The notes beneath the pieces were generated by a model, which saw nothing but the letters and a program-made list of their open reading frames with translations, had not been told where the DNA came from and did no database searches. From CAXBDP01 sp963974465 (GTDB taxonomy: Bacteria > Bacteroidota > Bacteroidia > Cytophagales > Cyclobacteriaceae): a stretch of 64,000 nt of DNA. A program made the translations under genes and the position numbers. The first letter of the stretch is position 1. Each line of letters begins with the position of its first letter. Positions 51,449-60,993 of this stretch are shown piece after piece. The DNA is taken from assembly GCA_049340005.1 (NCBI GenBank), contig JBMPIY010000002.1, one strand, 5' to 3'.

Positions 51449-54400
51449 TTAAAACAAAGCGCTCACCTGCATTCTGCCGGTGTGGATCATGGTTTGGTTG
51501 GGTGATTTTCGACCCTCGTAATTTAGGCCAATTTGTAGACCATTCAGTAAACGTTGGGTTAAGGCAAGCGACCATGTGAAATTATTGCCAGGTCGTAAAG
51601 CTTGCAATAGTTCATAACCAGCAGGGCTATTTTCTATCCCTTCAAAATCGATATTCAGATAGCGAACATTACTTGAAAGTGTAGTTTTATTCACCTTCAT
51701 AAACCTAAAATCAAACATCCATTCATTGATTCTGGCAAACTCATCAAGGCCTTCGGCAGATAGCCTATTTTCTCGATAGGTATTGCCATAACTTGCCGAA
51801 ATCCTCATTTGTAGACTTGGCTGCCAGCTCAGTTCCGGCTTATATCCTCTGCTTTCGATGGTATAATTCCGCAAACTCAAAAAATCCGAAACGGTGGATT
51901 TTTGTCCATTAAAAAGTCCAAATAGCACATTCACTTCTCCATCAATACTGTAGCGCATATTTAGGCGGTATTCATTATTTCTAAATTCCTCAAATCCTTG
52001 GGTGAGTAGTTGCTGTCTTTCACTTTGTTGAATATTGAAATCAGCTCCATATTTTGCCACTGCTCGATTGAAGAAAAAACTGCTTCGAATGAGTTTTCGG
52101 TAAGAAAGAATATCTTCTTGATTGGAAATACCAATGGAAGGAAGTAATCGGGCGGCAATTTTATCGTCGGTGATTTTCTTATCTAATGCATAGCTGCTGA
52201 TATTGGAAAAGCGGGAAGCAAAAGCCCTCCATCCTCCTGCTTCTTTCCAAGCTTGTGGGAGACTGATATTCAATCGGTAATTGAAATTTTGTGTAAACGC
52301 CCGAGTGTATTCATCCGTAGGCACAAAAACCTTTATGTAATTTTTTTCATCTGGGTTGATCGCCTCATAGAATTCATTCAAATCTTGAATGCCATCACCA
52401 TTTTCATCTCGCCAAGTATGAGTACCTTCTCCGGTTGGCACTTGCAGAAAGATAAATTCTCGTAGCAATTCTCGACCATCTCCTACCTGATAAGAAAGTT
52501 CTGATCGCATATTGTTATCCCAAAAATTGCCCAACCAATCGATCCTGCCTAATAAGGTTTGCTCCCATCGTTCCTCCGCTATTGGCAACAAATTTTCTAA
52601 TTGCCGATAGGTAAGCACCAAATTGACATCTTGAGATTTTCCATGGGACTGCAAATTCACTTGCGAATTCTGCGCTCGACTTTCCGGACTGAGCTCACCA
52701 AAAAACGGTAATTTATCCTCCCGCCAACTCTGCGAAACTCGGAATTGAACCTTAGCCGTATCTTGACTTTCCAGATAAATCATCTGTTCCATAAAATTCA
52801 TCGCAGTACTTATGACCGAATCTCTATTCACTGCTCTCACAGCATTTCTATCTACCTCATATCTATATCCAGGCGACAAAAATGCATTTCTATAGGACAA
52901 ATCAATTTTGGCTCGATTCCATTCAGCATCGCGAGTTTCTTGACTATTATGCATTATAAAGGCATCTGATTGAAGACGAATAGGACCAAATCGCTCATTT
53001 ATCTGCATTGTTTGTTGAATTCCATTCACCACATCACCTCGATTTCGAGCTACGAATTGGTAAAGGATATTCCGGTCACCATCAGCTACGAGATTGGCTT
53101 GGGAGGTGAAAATTTGTTCTGTGGCTGGCGTCAAATTGACACGAGGATCCAAACTCCAATCTCGGTCGAATTCGATGGAACGAAGGCGATCTATAAATTG
53201 AAAATCCTTGCTATTGTATTCGGCATTGGCATTGGCAGAAAGGGAGTATTCCCGCCAAAGTGAAATAGGTCGACGGGAGGTTTCATAACCCAGCTTAATC
53301 GCTTGACCACTGTTATTCTCATTGTCAATTTCGGAGTATAGATTCCTATCTCTGGTGGAAAAAGCAGTTTCCACATACAATTGATCTTTTTCGCTTACAT
53401 TCCAACGAGTGCCAAAAGTTGCCATTTCACGCTTATTTGGAACCGGCAAGGTGTTTATTGGTGCATAGTTTCCAATAGAGTTTCCATTTTGTGGTGCCAC
53501 CCACTCGAATACTCGGCCATTTTCGGTAGTCCGACGAATTCGGTAATCGCCTCCGCCCTGCCCTATTTCAGTGAATGAAACTGAATACACTTGCTGTGAT
53601 TCTGAAGTAGCACGAGCATAAACTCTAAATTGTTGTCCATCAGTAAGTAATGTATCTTTTTCGATATATTGGATCTGATTGGGATTGAAAGGCTGGGGTG
53701 TGGCACTTTCCCGAAATGCAGCGTCAATATTATCACCGATTTCGCTTAGTAATTCTTGGTCTGCAAGAGAAAGCTCCGTCAATAACGGACGATTTCGGTT
53801 GTCTTGTTCTCGATAGAAATTTCCATACAACTCGAATTTTCCCAATTGCTGGGAATGGCCCGCAGTGATTATGCTACGACTAAAATTCTGATCAGCATAT
53901 TCGAAATCGACTCTAATTCGTGTGTATCGGGTGATCAGCACTTTGGGCATAAAAGTGATCTCGGCTAGATTATAATCAATTACATAGTCATAATCGAAGC
54001 CACGTTGCAAAAGGCGGCCATCTACAAATACTTTTTCGGAATTGGCCATAATCACAATAAATCGCTGCGCTTCTGGACCACGAAGTCGGTATGGACCTGA
54101 AACTCCTTCGAGGGCTTCCACTACTGTAGATGCAAATTTCCCTTTGGCAAGAGAGGCGCCTACATACGTATTGGCTTCTGATTTCTCGCCGATTTTATAG
54201 TTGCTTCGAAATAGACCTCCTTGTACGTTTTTGTAGTAGCGCAAAAAGTTAGATTCTGGATTTTGGAAGACCACATCCCCAGCAGTGAGCGAAAAATTAT
54301 CATTATAAACCTCCAAAAATACTCGATCGAACTCTTGAATTTGCAGTGTATTGCCTTCCGGCTGGAATGGCACTCGCTGATCGGTGATGGCAGCTCGCAG

Positions 54401-54907
54401 AAATAAATTATCCGTAAGTGCGCCTTCCATTTGCAAGTTGAGGACGGAATTGACAAACACATTTTGGGTATTACCAAAGGTGATTCCACGACTCAGAACA
54501 CCAGTTTTTTCAATATCGCCGGTTGAAAATAATTCCTCCCGCGATGTTACTAAGCCGCTGGATGTTGTGGGAATTTGCTCAACTATTTTGGAGCTATCGG
54601 TTTGCAAGGTATATCGAGAGTCCAGTCTATCTGGCAAAGCCAAAATTCTAAAACATAATAGAATTGGCTCATTGTCAGGCAATTTTTCTAATTCAAGAGT
54701 TCTGGATTCGGTACTAAACCGATGGGCTAGTGTGTCGCCGTATCTATCTGTAATAATGAGGGAATTTGGCTCGATCAGCACACTATCTATTATCATTTGC
54801 TGTTCGCTATGCCGGAATTGTACGCAGCGTCTGTTATCCTCTTGAGCATATAGGAAGCTGGCATGCATCAGCACAATAAGAAAACTGAAAATCAGCTTCT
54901 TAATCAA
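51449..54907 (-). CDS. large outer-membrane beta-barrel protein of unknown function
   Basis: The product has about 1152 residues from a TTG at 54907, which overlaps the upstream kinase stop as TTGA and leads straight into a signal peptide (IKKLIFSFLIVLMHASFLYA). An ATG at 54949 would add 14 residues before it, inside the kinase gene. The body has an N-terminal sandwich-like part (to about 130), then long stretches of alternating polar/aromatic strands with Arg/Asn/Gln-rich turns, e.g. FGTRWNVSEKDQLYVETAFS and GGWRAFASRF, as in surface barrels. I recognise no named family and no plug or TonB box. Two octamer copies lie in it. Confidence 0.75.
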   Translation of the reverse strand: MIKKLIFSFLIVLMHASFLYAQEDNRRCVQFRHSEQQMIIDSVLIEPNSLIITDRYGDTLAHRFSTESRTLELEKLPDNEPILLCFRILALPDRLDSRYTLQTDSSKIVEQIPTTSSGLVTSREELFSTGDIEKTGVLSRGITFGNTQNVFVNSVLNLQMEGALTDNLFLRAAITDQRVPFQPEGNTLQIQEFDRVFLEVYNDNFSLTAGDVVFQNPESNFLRYYKNVQGGLFRSNYKIGEKSEANTYVGASLAKGKFASTVVEALEGVSGPYRLRGPEAQRFIVIMANSEKVFVDGRLLQRGFDYDYVIDYNLAEITFMPKVLITRYTRIRVDFEYADQNFSRSIITAGHSQQLGKFELYGNFYREQDNRNRPLLTELSLADQELLSEIGDNIDAAFRESATPQPFNPNQIQYIEKDTLLTDGQQFRVYARATSESQQVYSVSFTEIGQGGGDYRIRRTTENGRVFEWVAPQNGNSIGNYAPINTLPVPNKREMATFGTRWNVSEKDQLYVETAFSTRDRNLYSEIDNENNSGQAIKLGYETSRRPISLWREYSLSANANAEYNSKDFQFIDRLRSIEFDRDWSLDPRVNLTPATEQIFTSQANLVADGDRNILYQFVARNRGDVVNGIQQTMQINERFGPIRLQSDAFIMHNSQETRDAEWNRAKIDLSYRNAFLSPGYRYEVDRNAVRAVNRDSVISTAMNFMEQMIYLESQDTAKVQFRVSQSWREDKLPFFGELSPESRAQNSQVNLQSHGKSQDVNLVLTYRQLENLLPIAEERWEQTLLGRIDWLGNFWDNNMRSELSYQVGDGRELLREFIFLQVPTGEGTHTWRDENGDGIQDLNEFYEAINPDEKNYIKVFVPTDEYTRAFTQNFNYRLNISLPQAWKEAGGWRAFASRFSNISSYALDKKITDDKIAARLLPSIGISNQEDILSYRKLIRSSFFFNRAVAKYGADFNIQQSERQQLLTQGFEEFRNNEYRLNMRYSIDGEVNVLFGLFNGQKSTVSDFLSLRNYTIESRGYKPELSWQPSLQMRISASYGNTYRENRLSAEGLDEFARINEWMFDFRFMKVNKTTLSSNVRYLNIDFEGIENSPAGYELLQALRPGNNFTWSLALTQRLLNGLQIGLNYEGRKSPNQTMIHTGRMQVSALF

Positions 54908-57900
54908 TTTCGTGCTATTGGTAGCTCTATATGAAATACGGTTCCCCATTCTGAATTAGAATCAAACCAAATCGATCCTTTTGCATTCTCCACTCCGTGC
55001 TTTGCCATGGCCAAACCTAGGCCTGATCCACTTGCTTTGGTACTGAAACTTGGGAGGAAAATTTTGTCTTGAATCTCTTCTGGAATTCCACTACCGTTGT
55101 CCTTTATACTTACGATTACTTTATGATTTTGCAACTTTTTAAGTAGAACAGTTACCTCTGCTTTTTGATCATCTTTGGTTGCTTGAATGGCATTGATTAT
55201 CAAATTTGAAAAAATACGGCTGAATAATTTCCGATCCGCAATTACCCACATGCTTTTTTCGCGAATATCTTCATGTAATGTGACCTTGGGATCATTTTGG
55301 AAAAGGCGGGAGGTTTCTTTGAGTAATACAACTATATCGAAAAGCTCTGCTTTTGGAGTTGGCATTTGCGCAAAAGCAGAGAATGAAGAGGCAATTTCAC
55401 TCAGATTATCGATTTGGGTGAGCAAGGTTTTCACCTGCTTATCCAAATTCAGCAATCTGTCTTGATCTTTTAGAGCAATTACTCTTTGCATTTGTTGCAA
55501 GGTAAGCTTCATCGGTGTGAGTGGGTTCTTAATTTCATGCGCTACTTGTTGCGCCATTTCCCGCCATGCAGATTCCTTTTCTGTTTTGGCTAGAGCTTCC
55601 TTATTACGCTCAAGATTTATTAGCATTCGATTATATTCCGCTACCATCAGCCCAATTTCATCATCACTTTTCCATTCCAAAGGCTCGTTCAATGAGGATA
55701 AAGAGGTCTTTTTGATTTTATCAGCTATGTAGCGGAAAGGATGTGTGAGCACTTCCGAAACCAAATAGGCAATCACCAAAAAGAAAATGAATATTGCCGT
55801 GAAAGTGATTAAAATATTGGAAAGAACAGAGGATTGCTGACTTTCCAAATCGGTAGCCGATTCGAAAAATGGCATGCTCAAAAGCCCAATAATATTTCCC
55901 GTTTCGAATGATCGAATAGGGCGATAAACAGTCCTAAAGTTAAGTGTTCCAATAGATTCTTCCAGAATCACTCGATTTCTATCTTCGTTTACAATTATAT
56001 TCTTTGCCCGTGGGTTTATGTATCTGGAGAGTAGGTAATTCTCGTAAATGGATGGCTGGCTTGTGGTGATCAATCGGCCATCAATACTGAAAATATTGAT
56101 ATCTGATTCCAGAATTCTGGACAGATTAAATACGTTTTCGGTGAGTTCGTCCTGGCTTATATTTCCTACACCATAAGTGTCTATTGCACTAGATAAATTA
56201 TTGGTGGCGGATTCAGCTTTCTTGTAATAATTTTCAGTAATCTCCTCCCGCGAAACGGAATTAATTCTGCTTAAAGTAGTAATGCTGACAACAATCAGTG
56301 GAATAAAGAATGCCAAATTGAGATACAACTGTATTCTAGAAACATAACTTACCGTTGTAGACTTCCTTACCACTTTTAGATTGTAAATGGCTATTATCAA
56401 AAAGATAATAAAAACTAAAAGCAGGAATTGTAATGAGAAATTTGCCAACCAATTACGGAAAGGCAATATTGGTGTAGAAACTACGGCCACCTTTTCATTG
56501 CCTGTGAATGTAAAGTGCCTGTACTTATCAACTATTATGTCGCTTTCGCTTGTATTTGCCTGCTCAAACGGCGTATTGAATAGATATCTAGGATAAGAAT
56601 AAATGCCCCCAGATTGAGCTAATAGGCCACTTTTATAAATACCAAAGTCATATTTGCGCTCAAGATTTTGATCGTAAACTGCGACATCTACTAATAACTC
56701 GGGGTATACAGTATTTGCAAAAAAGCGTTTACGTGACAGTTCCACCACCACATAACCTAAGTTGAAATTATCACCGCTCTGCAAATTGATATAGGAAATA
56801 TATCTTCTTGAAAAAGATAAACCTTGATCTGGCACCAAATAGATATTCATATAATCGGTCTTGAATTCTTCCAGAGCAAAAGTTCTTAACCATTGAGAAA
56901 AAGTAAGATCCACGGAGTTTTCCAATAAAGGAAATCCACGACTATCGAAAAGATGAATTTTCACATCGTACTTATCGAAATCATTAAGAATGTAGGTTCG
57001 TCTTATTTTTTGTTCAATTACATCATTGCTCAAATAAGGATTGAGCAAGCGATTACGGATGAAAATGTCGTCTTCAATTTTATAACTCAGTTCATTGAGC
57101 ATATACTCAGCCAATGGATCGTTCTCCATCAAAAGTTGTTCTCCCAATTGCTGCATTTCTGCTGATTGCTGAATATGCTGATAATTGAAATCGCCAGAAC
57201 TCCCTGCTGCTGAAACAGCCATACAAGTAATTAGAATATAAGAGAAAGAGAAATAGCCTCTTTTACCCAGTAGTTCAGGCACTTTGGAGAATAGTAGAAT
57301 AATCAAATACAATGAGTGAATTAAAGTAACCGGCCAGCCAGAAGGCAAAATTATAAGCGCCAAAAATGAAGGAGCTAAGCCACCTAACAAAAACAGTTGA
57401 TTAAAGGAGCGAGACTCACGAGATTTGATTTGACAGGCTCTATAGAACAAATGCGTCGTTACAAAATAAACTCCACCGAGAAGGAATAATATCAAAAAAC
57501 TAGTCACCCTTAAATAAGAGATATTGAGGCTGGAGGTAATGTCCAAGCTCCAATTAGAGTGAGCAGAGATATTTTGGGCGTAATGAAATACACTTAATAA
57601 ACTGATAAAGGAAAAAATTCCTAACAGAAAAATAAAAATTATGGACCATGATGTAGATCTTCTTTTCAAGAATCGAAAAAAACTTGACTTAAAGAAAACC
57701 TTCATTAAGTAAAGTGCCAGCCATGTCAATGCTGCTACATTCAAAAGCAAATCACCTAGCGAAGGGTTAAACCATGAAGAAGCATAGTTTTGCGGGTTAA
57801 ACAAGCCCATTTGTGAAGCAGAAAATGGGAAATTTCCATATAGCATTGCTATTCGAAAGCCGCTTAGAGCAATCAATAAAAAGAAAAAGCCAGTCCAGTA

Positions 57901-58635
57901 ATGCTCCCTTCGATTGAAGTATTGCAGTACTTTTTGGAAGAACAGTACCAGAAAAAGAAGGCTGAATAAGCTGAGTATAAGAGATAAGATATTGAATATT
58001 GGGTTTGCTCCTCTGAAGCCTGCCGGAAAAGATATCGAAAACAAATAAGTGTCATTGTAAAAGATATTCCTTTCGTTAAAAACGGATGGATCCTCCAGAA
58101 TTGTGAAGTAATTGCTTCTAATCAATGCGGGATTAAAGCTTGATCTTAAGTATTGATTTTCGATACCTGGACTCCAAAATACGGGAACTAGAAAGAATAT
58201 TTCAGTGCTACGATAGTCGTCAGCAGGAGGATTGATGCGCTTTGCAAGATAATAGCCGTTGCGAGCTCTGAGTAAGCCTACATCTAAAATACCATCGAGG
58301 TCATAGTAGTTTGGTACATAATTGTATGCCGACCAAAACTCCAACGCACCACCTTGAAAAATAAAATAGGGATAATTAGTTTCAATGGGATTCATTTCCC
58401 GAACCATGGTACGCTGGCTTAGTTCTTCCAGTACCTTTACGGCATCTGCATCTAATTTGGATAGCTCCCTTTCGATATCAGCTTGCAAATTACTGGCGAT
58501 AGTAGCCTCATTAAAAGCCAAATCAATAATTATAAAACGGAAAAGGGCAGCAAGTATTAAGCTAAGCAATGCTAAGCTTAAATATTTTATTCCAGGAATC
58601 TGCTTAATGCTATATTTCCCCATACTGATTCGCAA
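54904..58635 (-). CDS. large membrane sensor histidine kinase, NtrY-like transmitter
   Basis: The 1243-residue product has an N-terminal helix (about 17-38), an extracytoplasmic part to about 215, a cluster of eight or so helices (about 215-480), a second large extracytoplasmic region (about 490-735), two helices, a further sensor part, another helix near 955, and HAMP (SEVLTHPFRYIADKIKK). The kinase core has H1033 in QQVAHEIKNPLTPMKLTL, NLIINAIQATKDD, DNGSGIPEE and GSGLGLAMAKHGV. The HEIKNPLTPMKL wording is NtrY-like. It overlaps the outer-membrane barrel gene by four bases. No response regulator is adjacent. Signal unknown. Confidence 0.9.
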   Translation of the reverse strand: MRISMGKYSIKQIPGIKYLSLALLSLILAALFRFIIIDLAFNEATIASNLQADIERELSKLDADAVKVLEELSQRTMVREMNPIETNYPYFIFQGGALEFWSAYNYVPNYYDLDGILDVGLLRARNGYYLAKRINPPADDYRSTEIFFLVPVFWSPGIENQYLRSSFNPALIRSNYFTILEDPSVFNERNIFYNDTYLFSISFPAGFRGANPIFNILSLILSLFSLLFLVLFFQKVLQYFNRREHYWTGFFFLLIALSGFRIAMLYGNFPFSASQMGLFNPQNYASSWFNPSLGDLLLNVAALTWLALYLMKVFFKSSFFRFLKRRSTSWSIIFIFLLGIFSFISLLSVFHYAQNISAHSNWSLDITSSLNISYLRVTSFLILFLLGGVYFVTTHLFYRACQIKSRESRSFNQLFLLGGLAPSFLALIILPSGWPVTLIHSLYLIILLFSKVPELLGKRGYFSFSYILITCMAVSAAGSSGDFNYQHIQQSAEMQQLGEQLLMENDPLAEYMLNELSYKIEDDIFIRNRLLNPYLSNDVIEQKIRRTYILNDFDKYDVKIHLFDSRGFPLLENSVDLTFSQWLRTFALEEFKTDYMNIYLVPDQGLSFSRRYISYINLQSGDNFNLGYVVVELSRKRFFANTVYPELLVDVAVYDQNLERKYDFGIYKSGLLAQSGGIYSYPRYLFNTPFEQANTSESDIIVDKYRHFTFTGNEKVAVVSTPILPFRNWLANFSLQFLLLVFIIFLIIAIYNLKVVRKSTTVSYVSRIQLYLNLAFFIPLIVVSITTLSRINSVSREEITENYYKKAESATNNLSSAIDTYGVGNISQDELTENVFNLSRILESDINIFSIDGRLITTSQPSIYENYLLSRYINPRAKNIIVNEDRNRVILEESIGTLNFRTVYRPIRSFETGNIIGLLSMPFFESATDLESQQSSVLSNILITFTAIFIFFLVIAYLVSEVLTHPFRYIADKIKKTSLSSLNEPLEWKSDDEIGLMVAEYNRMLINLERNKEALAKTEKESAWREMAQQVAHEIKNPLTPMKLTLQQMQRVIALKDQDRLLNLDKQVKTLLTQIDNLSEIASSFSAFAQMPTPKAELFDIVVLLKETSRLFQNDPKVTLHEDIREKSMWVIADRKLFSRIFSNLIINAIQATKDDQKAEVTVLLKKLQNHKVIVSIKDNGSGIPEEIQDKIFLPSFSTKASGSGLGLAMAKHGVENAKGSIWFDSNSEWGTVFHIELPIARN

Positions 58636-58659
58636 TTAGGGAAATTATTAAAAAATAAA

Positions 58660-59052
58660 TCAAATTTCGTATTTCGCTTGATATTTCACTCCCCCAAATA
58701 AATGGAGAAACAAAATTCGTGCATAGCGGAACATTAAAGGGAATAAAAGTAGGTTGATTCCTATCACAACACCTACATAGGCATAAAGAGGAGGCTTTTC
58801 GAATAAAAAATTCATTGCCACAAAAACGGTAACAAATAGAGCCACCGAGAAGGCATAAGAAAAGTACATAGCACCTCCATAGAAAAATCCTGGTTCTTGC
58901 TCATACCTTAGGTTGCAATGAGGACAAGATTCATTCATTTCTTTGAAATGCAAATAATTCAAATGAGGATAAACGAACATATCGCCTTGGCGGCAACGAG
59001 GGCATTTGCCCTTAGCGATAGCGGACAGCCTTGACCTTTTTGGCATTTTCAC
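58660..59052 (-). CDS. DUF983 zinc-ribbon-like membrane protein
   Basis: The 130-residue product has a zinc-ribbon-like pair CPRCRQGDMF and ESCPHCNLRYEQEPGFFYGG (residues about 20-60) followed by two to three membrane helices. This is the DUF983 family, frequently adjacent to terminal-oxidase genes. The start at 59052 overlaps the upstream gene by 41 bases; an ATG two codons in (59046) is equally possible. Function unknown; the cysteines likely hold a metal on the cytoplasmic side. Confidence 0.85.
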   Translation of the reverse strand: MKMPKRSRLSAIAKGKCPRCRQGDMFVYPHLNYLHFKEMNESCPHCNLRYEQEPGFFYGGAMYFSYAFSVALFVTVFVAMNFLFEKPPLYAYVGVVIGINLLLFPLMFRYARILFLHLFGGVKYQAKYEI

Positions 59053-59275
59053 GACTTTTTTTGTACCACAAATATGCGATAACAGAGATTACGATATATG
59101 GAGTTGCTAATAGATAAAATATTCCGGTATTCAAGCCAGCCGCAATGGTTACGTCTCCATCGGCCATACTAGTTTCTACAGTAGCTCTACACATAGCACA
59201 TTGGGCAAAGGCTCCTATTGTAGATGCTAAAACCGTAAAAATAGATAAGAAAAACACTTTTTTTGCAAGTTTCAT
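59012..59275 (-). CDS. small exported membrane protein with CAMC motif, oxidase-operon associated
   Basis: The 87-residue product has a signal peptide ending IGAFAQ, at once followed by CAMCRATVETSM (CxxC directly at the mature N terminus), then one membrane helix (about 49-70) and a basic cytoplasmic tail. The placement of CxxC on the periplasmic side of the membrane suggests copper or redox handling; this is inference. It lies between the DUF420 and DUF983 genes in the oxidase operon and overlaps the latter. Confidence 0.75.
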   Translation of the reverse strand: MKLAKKVFFLSIFTVLASTIGAFAQCAMCRATVETSMADGDVTIAAGLNTGIFYLLATPYIVISVIAYLWYKKSRENAKKVKAVRYR

Positions 59276-59327
59276 AATGGCTTCATTATACTCAAATCAA
59301 CAGCCTTAATTCAGATAGAGTTCTTTA

Positions 59328-59873
59328 TCAAAAAGAATAATATGGACTTATCATCAAATATACGACAACCCCAGTAATGGACACATAAAGCCAGATTGGA
59401 AAGGTATATTTTACTACTTTCTTATGCCTTGTAAAATCTCCTTTCAACGCATAATAGAAAGCGAAAAGCACGAATGGAACAACAATAGCTGCTAAGATGA
59501 TATGCGAGATAAGTATAAAATAATAAACAGATTTCACCCAACCTTCGCCACCAAATGAAGTGGATTCGGCACTTGCATGATATACGATGTAAGAAACCAG
59601 AAAAATGGAGCCTAAAATAAAGGCTGCAGTCATTGAGGCACGGTGATATTCCTTTTGCTTGTTTTTAATAAAAATAAAACCAGCAATAAGAATTAAAGAT
59701 GTCGCCGAATTGATCACACCATTCAAATGCGGGAGGAAATAAACGAAATCGCTGCCCAAATCTAGTCTGAAAGGCATGAAAATTAATATTGCAACAGCTA
59801 CTGGTATAAAAACAGAAAGTATAGTAATGAGTCTTACTGACTTCTTTTCATTTTGCAAAACTTCCATATTCAT
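59328..59873 (-). CDS. DUF420 membrane protein
   Basis: The 181-residue product has five hydrophobic helices with His residues in YFLPHLNGVINSAT, HRASMTAAF, YIVYHASAES, ISHIILAAIVVP and FTRHKKVVKYTFPIWLY, the DUF420 (CtaM-like) pattern. The family is linked to cytochrome oxidase maturation, and the histidines could take part in heme or copper handling. It follows the sco gene with five bases between. Confidence 0.88.
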   Translation of the reverse strand: MNMEVLQNEKKSVRLITILSVFIPVAVAILIFMPFRLDLGSDFVYFLPHLNGVINSATSLILIAGFIFIKNKQKEYHRASMTAAFILGSIFLVSYIVYHASAESTSFGGEGWVKSVYYFILISHIILAAIVVPFVLFAFYYALKGDFTRHKKVVKYTFPIWLYVSITGVVVYLMISPYYSF

Positions 59874-59878
59874 TGAAT

Positions 59879-60541
59879 TTATTCGTATTCCGTCATTAAC
59901 ACTTGCGCTTCAATTATAAGTCTGTCTACATCTTTTCTAGATGTACCATCATAATAGCCTCTGATTCTCTTTTCACGATCCACCAAGATGAATTTCTCAC
60001 TATGGATAAATTCATAAGGATCATTTCCGCCATGCTCTACTGGTAATATAAAACCACAACGAGCTAGCATATAAATATCCTCACGTGGGCCAGTAACCAT
60101 ACTCCATTGGCTATGGTCTACACCCAACCTCCCACCATATTCCCGCAACACTGATGGTGTATCATATTCAGGATCTACAGAAAAAGATACCATTTGGATA
60201 TTTTCATTTCCTTCGAAAGTTTCCTGAACTCTTAGCATTTCAGAATTCATAGTGGGGCAAATAGTTGGGCAGCTAGTGAAGAAAAAGCTTACAACTGTAA
60301 TATTACCTTCTAGTTTCGCTTGTGTAATAGTCGAGCTATCCTGATCTATCAAATTGAAATTAGGAATATAGTGTTGCTCACCTTCAACGTAATTGCAAAA
60401 GGTATTTGTAGAGATAACGCCATCCGGATAATAGACATCTAGTTCGTACTCATTCTCACCAAAAGATATTAGGAAAATTGCTATTGCAACAGGTAATATG
60501 AGCAGGACTACTAATACAATGATTTTTATTTCCTTACGCAT
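59879..60541 (-). CDS. SCO1/SenC-family copper chaperone
   Basis: The 220-residue product has one N-terminal membrane anchor (about 5-28) and a thioredoxin-like domain with the copper-binding CxxxC (FFFTSCPTICPTMNSEM) and the distal His (YEFIHSEKFILVD). It delivers copper to the CuA centre of cytochrome oxidase in the periplasm. It is separated from coxIV by 88 bases including a stem-loop, so it may be expressed below the oxidase subunits. Confidence 0.93.
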   Translation of the reverse strand: MRKEIKIIVLVVLLILPVAIAIFLISFGENEYELDVYYPDGVISTNTFCNYVEGEQHYIPNFNLIDQDSSTITQAKLEGNITVVSFFFTSCPTICPTMNSEMLRVQETFEGNENIQMVSFSVDPEYDTPSVLREYGGRLGVDHSQWSMVTGPREDIYMLARCGFILPVEHGGNDPYEFIHSEKFILVDREKRIRGYYDGTSRKDVDRLIIEAQVLMTEYE

Positions 60542-60573
60542 TTGAAGCTGATTTCAGGTTTCAAGGTTAACAC

Positions 60574-60603
60574 AAAAAAATAGGCTAAGGTTGTCCCCTA
60601 GCC
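60574..60603 (-). terminator. terminator-like stem-loop inside the oxidase operon
   Basis: GGCTAAGG (60583-60590) pairs with CCCTAGCC (60596-60603) with one mismatch; on the minus strand it is followed by a TATTTTTTT run ending near 60574. It lies between coxIV (stop 60630) and sco (start 60541) and could partially end transcription of the subunit genes. Confidence 0.65.
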
Positions 60604-60629
60604 CAATATTATTAGCGTTGAATTTTTCT

Positions 60630-60971
60630 TTAGAAGAAATTCATCAATTCCCGGATTTCATAAATCCCACTACCTTCATAGAGAAGAGCAATAATCAACC
60701 AAATCACGAAAATTACTGGTAAAGCAATTGACCAAATTAGGAATTTAACCTCATGCTTAAGGTGCATGAATTCTGCAATTATATAGAACGCCTTCACGAA
60801 TGTAAGACCAATGAAAATTGCATACAGTAAAAGGCCTCTTGGCATGGTAAAGGCAAACACGAATTCGATTGCTGTAACTACGCCTAGAAGAAGTGCTACT
60901 TTCCAGATTTTTCTAATTTTGGCTGGATCGGCAGGTTGTACTACTATATTGTTTGTATTTTCTGAGCTCAT
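60630..60971 (-). CDS. cytochrome c oxidase subunit IV
   Basis: The 113-residue product has three hydrophobic helices (about 23-43, 47-66 and 80-101) and the short HLKHEVKF loop of prokaryotic subunit IV (CtaF/caa3 type). It helps assembly or stability of the heme-copper oxidase. It lies 22 bases after the larger subunit III gene on the same strand. Confidence 0.9.
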   Translation of the reverse strand: MSSENTNNIVVQPADPAKIRKIWKVALLLGVVTAIEFVFAFTMPRGLLLYAIFIGLTFVKAFYIIAEFMHLKHEVKFLIWSIALPVIFVIWLIIALLYEGSGIYEIRELMNFF

Positions 60972-60993
60972 GATTTCTGGTTTTTAGTGGTGA

